Positions 8,925 to 18,348 of a stretch of DNA of 64,000 nucleotides are shown here, in pieces. The notes under the pieces are model-generated. The model worked only from the letters and a program-made list of their open reading frames with translations. It had not been told where the DNA came from and did no database searches. The DNA comes from Bacillus massiliigorillae. Its GTDB lineage: Bacteria; Bacillota; Bacilli; Bacillales; DSM-1321. The position numbers and the translations under genes are program-made. The first letter of the stretch is position 1, and the number at the start of each line of letters is the position of its first letter. The stretch lies in NCBI RefSeq assembly GCF_000380245.2, contig NZ_HG428741.1:1937761-2001760 (forward strand), written 5' to 3'.

Positions 8925-9845
8925 TTATGATTTTTTAAAAGACCATCTTTTTGGTTTTTGTTTTAAACGTGGATCTAAAAAGTCACGTAACCCATCTCCC
9001 AATAAATTCAAGCTTAGTACGGAAATGAATATACAGGCGCCAGGGAAAACAACCATCCACCAAGCTTTGTAGATTACGAGTTTACCAGCTTGAAGCATAT
9101 TACCCCAACTCGGCTCCGGTGCAGGAATACCAGCCCCTAAAAAGCTTAAAGCAGCCTCCGAAATGATAGCTTCTGCAAATATAAATGTCGCTTGTACCAA
9201 AAGCGGTGAAAGCACATTAGGTGCAATATGAAGCCAAATAATTCGTGAGTCACTTGCTCCTTGCGCTTGCAATGCTTCAATATATGTTTGTTCACGAATA
9301 ACTAATGCAGCAGAACGGACGGTCCTTGCAATACTCGGTGTGAACACAATTGTCAAAGCTATAATTACATTCAACGCAGATCCACCAAGAGCCGCCATTA
9401 ACGCGATCGCTAACAAAATACCAGGAATGGCTATTAAACCATCACAAATGCGCATCAATATATGATCAAGTAATTTATAATAGCTCGCATAAAGCCCAAT
9501 AATTAAGCCAAATACAGAAGAAAATACTGCCACAACAAGCCCTACAAGTAGTGAGACACGTGCTCCATAAATGAGTCGCGCTAACACATCTCTCCCAAAT
9601 TCATCCGTTCCAAACGGATGGACAGCACTTAATCCTAGTAAACGATCCTTCACACTCATTGAATTTGGATCTACGCTAATTACAATTGGTCCTATTAGAG
9701 CAATAAAGACTAATAGAATAAACAGCACGCTACCGACCACTAAAGGATAGTTAGTCAGTATGCGCTTCCTACGAAGAATGCGCTGTTCTTTTTTTAACTG
9801 CTTACTTAAACTTGTAATATCAACCGTTTCTTCAGCTGTAGGCAT
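8925..9845 (-). CDS. Peptide ABC transporter permease, OppC/DppC type
   Basis: A 306-residue inner-membrane subunit. An N-terminal cytoplasmic segment (about 30 residues) is followed by a first helix and the OppC_N pattern HPFGTDEFGRDVLARLIYGARVS, split here around residue 75. Five further helices and the EAA loop EALQAQGASDSRIIWLHIAPN complete the fold. It lies 15 nt after the DppB-type permease. Forms the heterodimeric channel with that subunit. Confidence 0.9.
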   Translation of the reverse strand: MPTAEETVDITSLSKQLKKEQRILRRKRILTNYPLVVGSVLFILLVFIALIGPIVISVDPNSMSVKDRLLGLSAVHPFGTDEFGRDVLARLIYGARVSLLVGLVVAVFSSVFGLIIGLYASYYKLLDHILMRICDGLIAIPGILLAIALMAALGGSALNVIIALTIVFTPSIARTVRSAALVIREQTYIEALQAQGASDSRIIWLHIAPNVLSPLLVQATFIFAEAIISEAALSFLGAGIPAPEPSWGNMLQAGKLVIYKAWWMVVFPGACIFISVLSLNLLGDGLRDFLDPRLKQKPKRWSFKKS

Positions 9846-9860
9846 CTGAAACCTCCTCTC

Positions 9861-10811
9861 TTATTTGCGGTCCAAACGAATTCGTGGATCTACTGTACCG
9901 TATAATAAATCAATAATTAAGTTAATAAAAACATAAATAAACGTCACTATTAGAACCACACCTTGTATAACGGTAAAATCGCGACGTACGATAGAATTCA
10001 TAATGAGCTGTCCTAAACCTGGTATATTAAAAATCGATTCAACTACAACTGCACCCGTTACTAATGTTCCGAAAGATTGGCCAATGATAGTTAGAATCGG
10101 TAAGAATGCATTACGAAAGGTATGCTTCAAAATAACTTTCCATTCTTTCAAGCCTTTTGCTCGTGCTGTTTTAATATAGTTTAAATTAAGTACCTCTAAC
10201 ATGGAGGAACGAGTCATGCGGGTAATTAATGCTGCCTGAATTGTTCCTAACGAAATAGCAGGTAATATTAAGTATTGATAATGTTGCCAAAAACCATTTG
10301 CTAATGGTTCATAACCTGCAACAGGTAACCATTGCAATTGCACTCCAAAAACAAGAATTAATATGAGACCTAATAAAAAACTTGGTACTGTCATACCAAT
10401 TAACGAGACTCCCATTAATGTCACATCCGTTATGGAACCTCGTTTAACTGCTGCTATTATACCGAATGGAATTGCTAAGATTAAGGCAAAAAACTGTGCT
10501 AATATCGCCATTGATACAGTTGGTCCTAGATGTTCAGCAATTGCCTCTGAAACAGGCATATTCATAAATATTGAATTACCAAGATCCCCATGCAATACGC
10601 CGGAAATCCAACTTATATATTGTTCATAAATCGGTCGGTCAAAACCAAACTTCGCATTTAATGCATCCATATCTGCCTGTGAAGCTTCCATTCCCAAAAT
10701 AGTTGCTGCTGGTTCACCAGGCGTAATGTGAATGATAAAAAAAATCACAATCGATACGACAAATAACACTGGGATTAAAGAAAGTAATCTTTTCACACTA
10801 TACGCTAACAC
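9861..10811 (-). CDS. Peptide ABC transporter permease, OppB/DppB type
   Basis: A 316-residue permease with six predicted helices. The N-terminal helix is followed by FFIIHITPGEPAATILG, typical of DppB, and the EAA loop ARAKGLKEWKVILKHTFRNA is near residue 220. The gene is the first permease after the substrate-binding protein, separated from it by about 90 nt that contain a hairpin (10844-10890), which may lower expression of downstream genes relative to the binding protein. Confidence 0.9.
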   Translation of the reverse strand: MLAYSVKRLLSLIPVLFVVSIVIFFIIHITPGEPAATILGMEASQADMDALNAKFGFDRPIYEQYISWISGVLHGDLGNSIFMNMPVSEAIAEHLGPTVSMAILAQFFALILAIPFGIIAAVKRGSITDVTLMGVSLIGMTVPSFLLGLILILVFGVQLQWLPVAGYEPLANGFWQHYQYLILPAISLGTIQAALITRMTRSSMLEVLNLNYIKTARAKGLKEWKVILKHTFRNAFLPILTIIGQSFGTLVTGAVVVESIFNIPGLGQLIMNSIVRRDFTVIQGVVLIVTFIYVFINLIIDLLYGTVDPRIRLDRK

Positions 10812-10843
10812 CTTTTTAATCTCCTTCTTCTGACATTATAAAA

Positions 10844-10890
10844 GAGGGCGTCTTCTAGCTATTCAATAAACTAGATAAGAAACACCCTCA
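10844..10890 (-). terminator. Intra-operon hairpin (attenuator) after the binding-protein gene
   Basis: Imperfect inverted repeat with arms containing GAGGGTGTTTCTT and AAGACGCCCTC, followed by TTTTATAA on the minus strand. It lies between the substrate-binding protein gene and the first permease gene, a usual place for partial termination that keeps binding protein in excess. Confidence 0.65.
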
Positions 10891-10898
10891 GTCAGAAA

Positions 10899-12470
10899 TT
10901 ATTCTTTTACTTTTGCATTCCAAACGATTGGAGCCTCAAATAATTCGAAACCTTCCATCTTATTCGTAGTTGCCACCACACTATAGTAATGACCTAATAC
11001 AGAAGAAGAACCATATTTATATAAATAAGCTTGTACCTTTTCCCATTCTGCTTTCGCCTCTTCCTGTGATGCCGCCCCACGAATCGCCGCTAATCCCTCT
11101 TTAACTGTAGTATTATTCAAACCTGCCCAATCAGGTGTTACAGGTAATAATTGAGCTGGCGTTAATTGATAGCCTGTACTTGCTAAGAAGATATCCCATT
11201 TACTAGGATCATTTTTCGTTTCAAGGAACGTAGGGAAATCAAAATTCTCTACTTTTACATTCATACCGATTTTGCTTAATTGCTCTTGAATCACAAGAGT
11301 ACCTGAATACATTTCAGCATAGTCTTTTGTTGTTAATAGAGTAATTTGTTCTCCTTTATATCCAGCTTCTTTTAGCAATTTCTTTGCTTTTTTTGTATCT
11401 GCTTGATTGTAGTATTCCTTGCCAGCATTCGTTGCCCATTGAGTCTGTTTCGGATTCATATAACTTGCATCAAGCGAATATAAATCAGGTTTAGCAAAAC
11501 TTGCTAGCATAATTTCATCATTATTTAATGCCGCTAAAATGGCTTGTCGATATTTTTCATTTGCCAATAAACCTTGATTTGTATTGAAAAACGCTGTTAG
11601 TGTTCCATTTGGTAGTGCATCTAATTTCACATTTTTATCCGCATCTAATTGATCATAGTTTTCATTAGGAATACTATCCGCTAAATCATATTGGCCTGAC
11701 TGAACGCCAGCAATACGCGTTGCATGATCTGTAACGAAGTGGAAAAATAAATCTTTCGTCGGTGCTTCTTTCTTACCAGCAAATCCGCTCGGCTTACTAT
11801 CAACAGATTGATATCCATCATATTTCGTTAAATGAATATATTGATCTTGCTTCCATTCTACAAATTTGTATGGACCTGTACCGATGTACTCTTTAACTCC
11901 ATCTGGACCAGCTCCCTCAATAATCTCTTTAGGCATAATGGACGGAAATTGTGCTTGTGAAGACATTAAAATAAGTACATCAGAACTTGCTTGTTTCACT
12001 GTTAACTTCACATTGTATTTATCAGCGGCAGTGAACTTAGCACCTTCTAATAATGTTTTTGCACGTGAAGATGTTTTTAACCAGTAGTTCATAGAAGCTT
12101 CTACATCTTCTGAAGTCATCTCTTTACCATTGTGGAATTTAATACCTTCTCGAAGCTTGAATGTATAAGTTAAACCATCTTTACTTACGTCAACCGATTC
12201 TGCAAGCATCGGTGTTGGTTCATAATCTGCATTCAATGTATATAACTGTTCAAAAATATTACCAGTGATATCAAGTGCTACAGCTGATACAGTCACTGCC
12301 GAATCTAATGTCGGTGGCTGTGCAGTAACAGCTACATTTATTTCCTCTTTATACTTCGCATTTTCTTTTGTTCCTTCCTTAGTGGAAGCTTTCTCATCAT
12401 TGTTGCAGGCAGCTAAAAATGTCATTAAAGCAAACATTATTATTAAGAACCCGAACTTTCTCCCCCTCAT
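10899..12470 (-). CDS. Peptide ABC transporter substrate-binding lipoprotein (SBP family 5)
   Basis: A 523-residue extracytoplasmic lipoprotein. The start ATG encodes MRGRKFGFLIIMFALMTFLA with lipobox LAAC (Cys about residue 22), so it is exported and lipid-anchored. The SBP_bac_5 signature is near residues 85-120 (DGLTYTFKLREGIKFHNG). AAAGGGGG precedes the chosen ATG; the upstream in-frame ATG at 12497 lacks a ribosome binding site. It captures peptides or peptide-like solutes for the permease/ATPase genes that follow. The substrate is not evident; the downstream M20 hydrolase and OsmC suggest a modified amino acid or peptide. Confidence 0.88.
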   Translation of the reverse strand: MRGRKFGFLIIMFALMTFLAACNNDEKASTKEGTKENAKYKEEINVAVTAQPPTLDSAVTVSAVALDITGNIFEQLYTLNADYEPTPMLAESVDVSKDGLTYTFKLREGIKFHNGKEMTSEDVEASMNYWLKTSSRAKTLLEGAKFTAADKYNVKLTVKQASSDVLILMSSQAQFPSIMPKEIIEGAGPDGVKEYIGTGPYKFVEWKQDQYIHLTKYDGYQSVDSKPSGFAGKKEAPTKDLFFHFVTDHATRIAGVQSGQYDLADSIPNENYDQLDADKNVKLDALPNGTLTAFFNTNQGLLANEKYRQAILAALNNDEIMLASFAKPDLYSLDASYMNPKQTQWATNAGKEYYNQADTKKAKKLLKEAGYKGEQITLLTTKDYAEMYSGTLVIQEQLSKIGMNVKVENFDFPTFLETKNDPSKWDIFLASTGYQLTPAQLLPVTPDWAGLNNTTVKEGLAAIRGAASQEEAKAEWEKVQAYLYKYGSSSVLGHYYSVVATTNKMEGFELFEAPIVWNAKVKE

Positions 12471-12777
12471 TTGTTTTCCCCCTTTGTTCAGTAACACTAC
12501 TAAAACTAATTTAACTTATAAAACCCACCTATTTAGTAAGCATTAAGTCTATATGAATATTAGAAGGTTTTGATAATTTTGTCAATCACCTTTTTTCATT
12601 TAATCATAACTCAGTTCTACACTTTGATTTAAAGATGGTAACTTACTGGAGAAAAGAAGATTTAAGAGAGTATGCGAAATCTATACATTCTTCTTATACT
12701 TAGCGACGGGAGAATAAACTTTATGAGACGATACAATATAGAAGAAATCAGTTTATATACAAGCATGTAAACAAAAA

Positions 12778-12796
12778 GCATCCCTCATAGGGATGC
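12778..12796 (-). terminator. Terminator after the haem monooxygenase gene
   Basis: Hairpin GCATCCC / GGGATGC followed by TTTTTG on the minus strand, 12 nt past the stop. The stretch 12498-12777 contains no convincing gene; a 22-codon ATG ORF at about 12633-12701 (MVTYWRKEDLREYAKS) looks like a decayed fragment. Confidence 0.75.
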
Positions 12797-12808
12797 TCAA
12801 CCAATCTA

Positions 12809-13111
12809 TTATCGTAATTCGTATGCTGCCACATCAACGTTAATTATGTATTCAGGTTTTTCTTGCCCTCGTTTAGCACGATGACCCGCAATATGCTCAG
12901 GGCTCTTTTCCCATGCTTTCCAATGTGCTTCAGAAGCCCAACGAATCATAATTAATACTTCTTCATCACCACGACGCACTTTTTTCTCCATTACTGTTAA
13001 ATCGATAAATCCCTCTTGCTTTGAAACAGGACTTTCCCCTTTACTAAATTTTTCAATCACATGATGTGCATTTCCTTCCGCCACTGTAAATCTTCTCATT
13101 TGAATAAACAT
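12809..13111 (-). CDS. hmoA: Haem-degrading monooxygenase, HmoA/IsdG-like
   Basis: A 100-residue ferredoxin-like (ABM fold) protein. The stretch EKKVRRGDEEVLIMIRWASE and the following WKAWEKSPEHIAGH match the HmoA pattern I know from B. subtilis; the Trp and His there are the likely haem-site residues. Family role: opens haem in the cytosol to release iron. A near-perfect Fur box lies 60 nt upstream (13173-13191), so it should be induced by iron starvation. The neighbouring esterase and siderophore importer fit that job. Exact family member (HmoA rather than HmoB/IsdG) is a judgement from sequence memory. Confidence 0.8.
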   Translation of the reverse strand: MFIQMRRFTVAEGNAHHVIEKFSKGESPVSKQEGFIDLTVMEKKVRRGDEEVLIMIRWASEAHWKAWEKSPEHIAGHRAKRGQEKPEYIINVDVAAYELR

Positions 13112-13172
13112 ATATCTCTCCCTTTCTGTAATATGTTTAGTTTACTAACGAGAGAAAGTGTTTGTCAACGAA

Positions 13173-13191
13173 AATGATAATCATTATCAAT
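13173..13191 (-). promoter_or_regulatory. Fur box upstream of the haem monooxygenase
   Basis: AATGATAATCATTATCA matches the Fur 7-1-7 core (TGATAAT-x-ATTATCA) with no visible mismatch. It lies about 60 nt upstream of the 13111 start and overlaps the last codon of the esterase gene. Confidence 0.88.
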
Positions 13192-13945
13192 TGATGTTAT
13201 TAACAAATCGAAAAGATTTACTCATTGTTGTTGGGACTACAGATGAATGATTTTCCCCTAATGCAATATATAGATCCTTTGCAACAGTTGGGATTTTATC
13301 ATAAAATATTTTCGCATCCTCAACCATAAAACCTTCACATTCCCCTACAGCAATATATAGTTTTTGTAAGCTATTATGATTTGCCTTTTCCAAATACTGA
13401 TACAGTTCTTTACCATTCCACCAAATTGAAGGGCTAATCGCAATATAATTTTGAAAATCATAACAGTGCGTCAAATAGCACCATAGTGTATAGTATCCAG
13501 CTAAAGAATGCCCATATAATGTTTGCTTATTATTATTGACATTGAACATTCCTTCAATAGTAACCTTTAGTTCATTTTCTATAAATTGATGAAATAGAGA
13601 TGCACCTCCATTTTTACCTAGGTCCAATTTTTTCCCTTTTGCATGTTCAGGGAAAATATATTGTTTTGCAGGAGCAGTGAATTCAAAGAAACGTCTCTCC
13701 CTCATATCTTTTTCATGATGACAAACACCAACAACGATGCTTGCTTCAATTTTAGTCTTTAAAGTATTTAACGATTGAAGCTTAACTACATTTTTTGCAA
13801 AGTCAAAATAGTATAGACCATCCAACACATAAATAATCGGAAATCCTTCCTTCGGTGGATTCTCATTCGGCACATAAACTTGAATCGTATATTCATACTC
13901 TGTTGCTTTAGAAGCAATTTGAAATGTATATTCTGTATTTTGCAT
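13187..13945 (-). CDS. Siderophore esterase / alpha-beta hydrolase (Fes, IroE or BesA-like)
   Basis: A 252-residue cytosolic hydrolase of the esterase D/Fes-like class. Landmarks: GFPIIYVLDGLYYFDF near residue 35, VVGVCHHEKDMRERRFFEFT near 72, the nucleophile elbow LYGHSLAGYYTLW near residue 145 (Ser in GHSLAG), and a C-terminal ALGENHSS likely carrying the catalytic His. Members of this family cleave iron-loaded catecholate triester siderophores so that iron is released after uptake. The divergently oriented siderophore ABC operon starts 390 nt away, which supports this role. Substrate (bacillibactin or another) is inference. Confidence 0.75.
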   Translation of the reverse strand: MQNTEYTFQIASKATEYEYTIQVYVPNENPPKEGFPIIYVLDGLYYFDFAKNVVKLQSLNTLKTKIEASIVVGVCHHEKDMRERRFFEFTAPAKQYIFPEHAKGKKLDLGKNGGASLFHQFIENELKVTIEGMFNVNNNKQTLYGHSLAGYYTLWCYLTHCYDFQNYIAISPSIWWNGKELYQYLEKANHNSLQKLYIAVGECEGFMVEDAKIFYDKIPTVAKDLYIALGENHSSVVPTTMSKSFRFVNNIN

Positions 13946-14296
13946 TATATTCGACCTTCTTCTATTTATAAGATTTTTAGAATCATTCTAGTAAATTACA
14001 TAACGCACCTCAAATAGTCTGAAAAATCCGGAACCTCAATAACAAACAATACTATATATAACTATTTTTTTATATACCATTTTTTTGATGTTCAATGAAT
14101 TACAATAAAAAACAATATAGAAATCTAAATTCCCACTCGAAAAAAATCCATTTATATCAAAATATTTCTTAGATAAATCCTTAAAAAATTGTCATTATCA
14201 CAATTAATGGAAATTAAATGGAATATAAAAATCCATAATTCTATGCGCAAATATCTATTCATTTACCTATACCAATTTGATAGAATGGAACCTGCA

Positions 14297-14320
14297 TTGA
14301 TAATGAAAATCATTCTTAAT
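14297..14320 (+). promoter_or_regulatory. Fur box of the siderophore importer operon
   Basis: TTGATAATGAAAATCATTCT resembles the Fur box core (TGATAATGA-AATCATT), one to two mismatches. It lies directly before the GGAGG ribosome binding site of the binding-protein gene, so Fur binding would block transcription. The intergenic stretch 13946-14296 is AT-rich; a weaker dyad around 13973-13990 may serve the divergent esterase. Confidence 0.78.
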
Positions 14321-14333
14321 TGGAGGAAGTTAC

Positions 14334-15293
14334 ATGAAAAAGTATCTAAAATTCGGAGCAGCTACTTTATTAACATTATCATTGGCTGCTTGTAATACGT
14401 CTGAAGGGAGCTCAACAAAAGAAGAGAAAATGGCTAAAACAGAAGAACAAGCTACAGAACTAAAAGTTAGTTATTTAGGAAATGATTACACGTTTCCTAA
14501 TCCTGTAAAAAATATCGTAGCAGCAAGCTTTGAATCTATGGAGGATTCAGTAGCACTAGATATAAAACCTGTTGGTGTTTTAGAAGTAGGAGGAAAAGTT
14601 CCAGAATACTTAAGAGAGCTTGAAGGTGCTACATTAATTGGTAATAAAAGAGCGCCTAGTGCTGAAACTATTCTTTCTTTAGATCCAGATGCCATTATTG
14701 GAACATCTAAATGGGGAGAAGATGTTATGGCTCAAATGAATAAATTAGCTACTACCCTACCTTACTCTCATATTTCTGCCAATTGGAAAGATAATTTATT
14801 AGCGTTAGCCGAACTAACGAATAAAAAAGATAAAGCGGAAAAAATCATTGCAGATTACGAACAGAAAGCTGCTGATACAAAAGAAAAAATCGCCAACTCT
14901 GATGTTAGTGAAAAATCCGTCCTTATGATTCGTATTCGAGGCGGCTTAATGTATGTATATCCTGAGAATGTTTACTTTAACCCTGTTCTTTATCAAGATT
15001 TAGGTTTAAAAGTCCCTGAAGTTGTAGCAAAAGCTAAAGCACAAGCTGAACTATCACTAGAAACTTTATCAGATATCAACCCAGATATTATCTTCTTACA
15101 GTTTGAAGAATCAGAAAATGCTGAGGCAAAAACTGCATTAGAAGACCTTGAGAAAAATGCTATTTTCAAAAGTTTAAAAGCATCTCAAAGTAATGAAATC
15201 TATGTAAATACAATCGCTCCTCTTGCTGAAGGCGGTACAGCTTGGTCTAAAACAACATTCTTAAATATTGCAGAAGAAAAGATAGTAAAATAA
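14334..15293 (+). CDS. Iron-siderophore ABC transporter binding lipoprotein (FeuA/FhuD type)
   Basis: A 319-residue lipoprotein with signal peptide MKKYLKFGAATLLTLSLAAC (lipobox LAAC, Cys about 20). The mature part is a periplasmic-binding type III fold: KNIVAASFESMEDSVALDI near residue 60, then SAETILSLDPDAIIG near 108, and a C-terminal lobe ending NEIYVNTIAPLAEGGTAWSKTT. It captures ferric siderophore outside the membrane and hands it to the two FecCD-type permeases that follow. A Fur box sits in its promoter. A stable hairpin after the stop probably keeps this gene expressed above the permeases. Confidence 0.87.
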   Translation: MKKYLKFGAATLLTLSLAACNTSEGSSTKEEKMAKTEEQATELKVSYLGNDYTFPNPVKNIVAASFESMEDSVALDIKPVGVLEVGGKVPEYLRELEGATLIGNKRAPSAETILSLDPDAIIGTSKWGEDVMAQMNKLATTLPYSHISANWKDNLLALAELTNKKDKAEKIIADYEQKAADTKEKIANSDVSEKSVLMIRIRGGLMYVYPENVYFNPVLYQDLGLKVPEVVAKAKAQAELSLETLSDINPDIIFLQFEESENAEAKTALEDLEKNAIFKSLKASQSNEIYVNTIAPLAEGGTAWSKTTFLNIAEEKIVK

Positions 15294-15303
15294 TGTAAAT
15301 TAG

Positions 15304-15340
15304 AAGAATGTAAGCTTAGTGTAATTAAGCTTACATTCTT
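15304..15340 (+). terminator. Attenuating hairpin between binding protein and permeases
   Basis: Long perfect stem (AGAATGTAAGCTTA / TAAGCTTACATTCT) with a short T-poor tail, 10 nt past the binding-protein stop and 25 nt before the first permease. Likely partial termination or mRNA stabilisation. Confidence 0.75.
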
Positions 15341-15364
15341 CACATCAAAGATAGGTGTAAAAAG

Positions 15365-16372
15365 TTGAATCAAAAACCAATCATTCCAAGTATTATTATG
15401 CTCATAACTCCTTTCTTAATCATCGGAATTATGATTGTATCTATTCTATATGGAACAAAAGAAATTAGCATACAAACAATTTGGCAAACTCTGAGTGATT
15501 TTGATCCGAGTAATCCAGATCATCAAATTATTGTTACAAGTAGAATCCCAAGAGCTATTGCGGTTATATTCGTCGGTGGCTTTTCAGCTGTTGCCGGTGC
15601 AATTATGCAAGGAATTACGCGTAACTATCTTGCCTCTCCATCGTTAATGGGTGTAAATGATGGATCAGCTTTTCTTATTACATTGGCTATTATCCTAGCA
15701 CCTGGATTACCGCCTTATCAAATGATTATTATATCTATATTTGGATCAGCTTTAGGTGCAGGATTAGTTTTTGGATTTGGATCCGCCATCAAAAATGGCC
15801 TATCCCCTGTCCGTTTAGCTATCATTGGAACAGTAATTGGAACTTTTTTAAGCAGTGTAGCATCAGCAATCGCAATGTATTTCCAAATTTCCCAAACGGT
15901 TGCTGCTTGGTATAATACAAAAATTCATATGATTGATACACAAATGTTACTACTTTCCATTCCTTTTGGTGTAGTCGGGATAATACTTGCCTTGTTTTGT
16001 GCACGTGGCATTACCATTACTTCTTTAGGAGAAGATATAGCGACTGGACTTGGACAAAAAACAAAACTTATTCGCTACTTATCTATGTTTTCCGTTGTCC
16101 TTTTAACAGGAACATCTGTTGCACTTGTAGGAAAAATTGCTTTCGTTGGACTGGTAATCCCCCATATTGTTCGATTTCTGGTAGGAGTTGACTATCGTTA
16201 CATTATTCCTTGCTCCCTACTTATTGGAGCCCTATTCCTAAGTCTTTGTGATTTAGTTGCACGATTTATAAACTATCCTTTTGAAACACCTATTGGCGTC
16301 GTAACAGCCTTCATTGGAATACCATTCTTCCTTTACTTAATTCGATCTCGTGGGGGTGGTAAACATGCCTAG
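15365..16372 (+). CDS. Iron-siderophore ABC transporter permease (FecCD family)
   Basis: A 335-residue inner-membrane permease with about 9-10 helices. FecCD landmarks: TSRIPRAIAVIFVGGFSAVAG near residue 58, IMQGITRNYLASPSLMGVNDG near 79, and the conserved GKIAFVGLVIPHIVRFLVG near 260, which contacts the ATPase. The start is TTG with AGGTG upstream. Its end overlaps the second permease by 8 nt. It forms a heterodimer with the next gene product to import ferric siderophore. Confidence 0.88.
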   Translation: MNQKPIIPSIIMLITPFLIIGIMIVSILYGTKEISIQTIWQTLSDFDPSNPDHQIIVTSRIPRAIAVIFVGGFSAVAGAIMQGITRNYLASPSLMGVNDGSAFLITLAIILAPGLPPYQMIIISIFGSALGAGLVFGFGSAIKNGLSPVRLAIIGTVIGTFLSSVASAIAMYFQISQTVAAWYNTKIHMIDTQMLLLSIPFGVVGIILALFCARGITITSLGEDIATGLGQKTKLIRYLSMFSVVLLTGTSVALVGKIAFVGLVIPHIVRFLVGVDYRYIIPCSLLIGALFLSLCDLVARFINYPFETPIGVVTAFIGIPFFLYLIRSRGGGKHA

Positions 16373-17393
16373 ACAAAAGGAGAAACACATATTTTTAAAA
16401 ATTGTCTTAATATGCACATTTATTATTATTGGGTTCTATCTACATATTACAAATGGCATGTTTGATATGAGCTTATCACAAGTATTTAAAACTATCTTTT
16501 TTTTAGACGACAATGAGAAATTTAGACTTGTCATTTTTGAGCTACGTCTTCCACGAATTATTATTGCCATTTTAGTAGGCATTGGGCTAGCTTTAGCAGG
16601 TTGTGTATTACAAGGAATTACGAAAAACGACCTTGCCGATCCTGGTATTCTTGGTATTAATGCGGGTGCCGGTGCAGCTGTAGTCATTTTTATGTTTTTG
16701 TTTCAATTCCAAGCTATTCGTACAGATGGTTCTGAATGGCTAAATGTTATGTTAATGCCTTTCTTCGGGTTAGTTGGTGGCACATTAGCCGCAGCCATCA
16801 TTTTTGCATTCTCTTTTAAATATGGTCGTCTTGATGTTCAACGACTTTTGTTAACTGGGATTGCAATAAACAGCGGGTTTGGCGCTTTATCCTTATATAT
16901 TTCATTAAAAATGAATGAGAAAGACTTTGAAGCTGCCGCTCTATGGCAGGCAGGTAGCATTTATAATGCCAACTGGACCTTTATCATTTCGATGCTACCA
17001 TGGATTATTTTCTTAGGAATCTATGTATTTAGAAAATCACATTTACTAGACTACTTCCAACTTGAAGAAAGCACCATAATTAGCTTAGGAATTAAATTAG
17101 AAAGAGAAAAAATCAAATTATTACTGGCAAGTGTTGGTTTAGTGAGTGCCTGCGTATCTGTATCAGGAAGCATAGGTTTTATTGGCTTAATGGCACCTCA
17201 TATCGCTCGTCAGTTGGTTGGCATTCGACATCGTCTAGTCGTACCTGTAAGTGCATTAATCGGAGCAGGTTTGCTCGTATTCTCAGACTTTGTTGGGAAA
17301 ACATTATTTGCTCCATCTGAGTTAGCTGTTGGAATCGTCGTTTCCATTCTCGGTATTCCATACTTCTTATATCTACTAGTGAAATCTCGTTAA
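16365..17393 (+). CDS. Iron-siderophore ABC transporter permease (FecCD family)
   Basis: A 342-residue partner permease. Landmarks: LRLPRIIIAILVGIGLALAG near residue 60, LQGITKNDLADPGILGINAG near 82, and GSIGFIGLMAPHIARQLVG near 263. I choose the ATG encoding MPRQKEK because GGGGGTGG lies 6 nt upstream; an upstream in-frame GTG at 16350 would place the ribosome binding site inside the gene. It overlaps the previous permease by 8 nt and precedes the ATPase by 15 nt. Confidence 0.88.
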   Translation: MPRQKEKHIFLKIVLICTFIIIGFYLHITNGMFDMSLSQVFKTIFFLDDNEKFRLVIFELRLPRIIIAILVGIGLALAGCVLQGITKNDLADPGILGINAGAGAAVVIFMFLFQFQAIRTDGSEWLNVMLMPFFGLVGGTLAAAIIFAFSFKYGRLDVQRLLLTGIAINSGFGALSLYISLKMNEKDFEAAALWQAGSIYNANWTFIISMLPWIIFLGIYVFRKSHLLDYFQLEESTIISLGIKLEREKIKLLLASVGLVSACVSVSGSIGFIGLMAPHIARQLVGIRHRLVVPVSALIGAGLLVFSDFVGKTLFAPSELAVGIVVSILGIPYFLYLLVKSR

Positions 17394-17408
17394 AAGGAGG
17401 ACAATAGA

Positions 17409-18188
17409 ATGCAAACAGCCATTCGCATTGAGGAATTAACAGCAGGTTATGAACGTAACATTATTTTTGAAAACTTATATGCTTCAATTGAACAAGGAAA
17501 GGTAACAACGATTATAGGTCCAAATGGCTGTGGTAAGTCTACTTTATTAAAAACAATTGGACGAATATTAAATAAAGAAAAAGGGAAAGTATTTCTTCAA
17601 GAACAAGACTTACAAACACTATCAACGAAAGAAATCGCAAAACAACTTGCTATTTTAGCTCAATCCCCTTCCGCTCCACCACAGCTAAAGGTTGGTGAGT
17701 TAATCTCATACGGTCGTTATCCGCATCGAAAAAATATTAATCGACTATCCCCAGAAGATATAGAAATTATTAATTGGGCGATGGAAGTTACACAGACAAC
17801 GGAGTTTGAATCACGTGAACTTTCACATTTATCGGGTGGACAAAGACAACGTGTATGGCTAGCAATGGCGTTAGCACAAAAGACAGATATTCTTCTATTA
17901 GATGAACCAACTACTTATTTAGATATGGCTCACCAAGTAGAAGTGCTGAAAATTGTAAAAAAATTAAATGAAGAACATGGCTGTACTGTGGTAATGGTTT
18001 TACATGATATCAATCAAGCTGCACGCTTTTCAGATACCATTATTGCGATGAGAGATGGAGAAATTATTAAAATTGGTTCACCTAAAGAAATTATGACACA
18101 ACAAGTCTTAAATGATGTATTCCAAATTAATGCTACTATTATCGAGAATCAGACTATTCCATTTTGTGTATCATACGATGTGGTTTAA
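17409..18188 (+). CDS. Iron-siderophore ABC transporter ATPase (FecE/FhuC type)
   Basis: A 259-residue ATPase. Walker A GPNGCGKST is near residue 38, signature LSGGQRQRVWLAMA near 140, Walker B ILLLDEPTTYLD near 160 and H-loop VLHDINQAARF near 193; this DEPTTYLD form is typical of FhuC/FecE/YusV siderophore ATPases. AAAGGAGG precedes the start. Having the ATPase in the operon differs from B. subtilis feuABC, which borrows YusV from elsewhere (known). Confidence 0.9.
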   Translation: MQTAIRIEELTAGYERNIIFENLYASIEQGKVTTIIGPNGCGKSTLLKTIGRILNKEKGKVFLQEQDLQTLSTKEIAKQLAILAQSPSAPPQLKVGELISYGRYPHRKNINRLSPEDIEIINWAMEVTQTTEFESRELSHLSGGQRQRVWLAMALAQKTDILLLDEPTTYLDMAHQVEVLKIVKKLNEEHGCTVVMVLHDINQAARFSDTIIAMRDGEIIKIGSPKEIMTQQVLNDVFQINATIIENQTIPFCVSYDVV

Positions 18189-18348
18189 TGAAAAAGCCAA
18201 CACTTTACGAGAACATTTGAAACTCTAACTAGCATAATGTTTGAATTAAAGACCTTTGAAATACTATCTCACCATAAAATATTTATTAAGGTTGTTTTCG
18301 TAAACTTTATAGTTTTATGTATTTCTGTTATATTCCATTTCACAATAA

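Noticed and set aside
12633..12701. Small plus-strand gene MVTYWRKEDLREYAKS
   Set aside because: Only 22 codons, no ribosome binding site and no neighbours; at most a decayed fragment.
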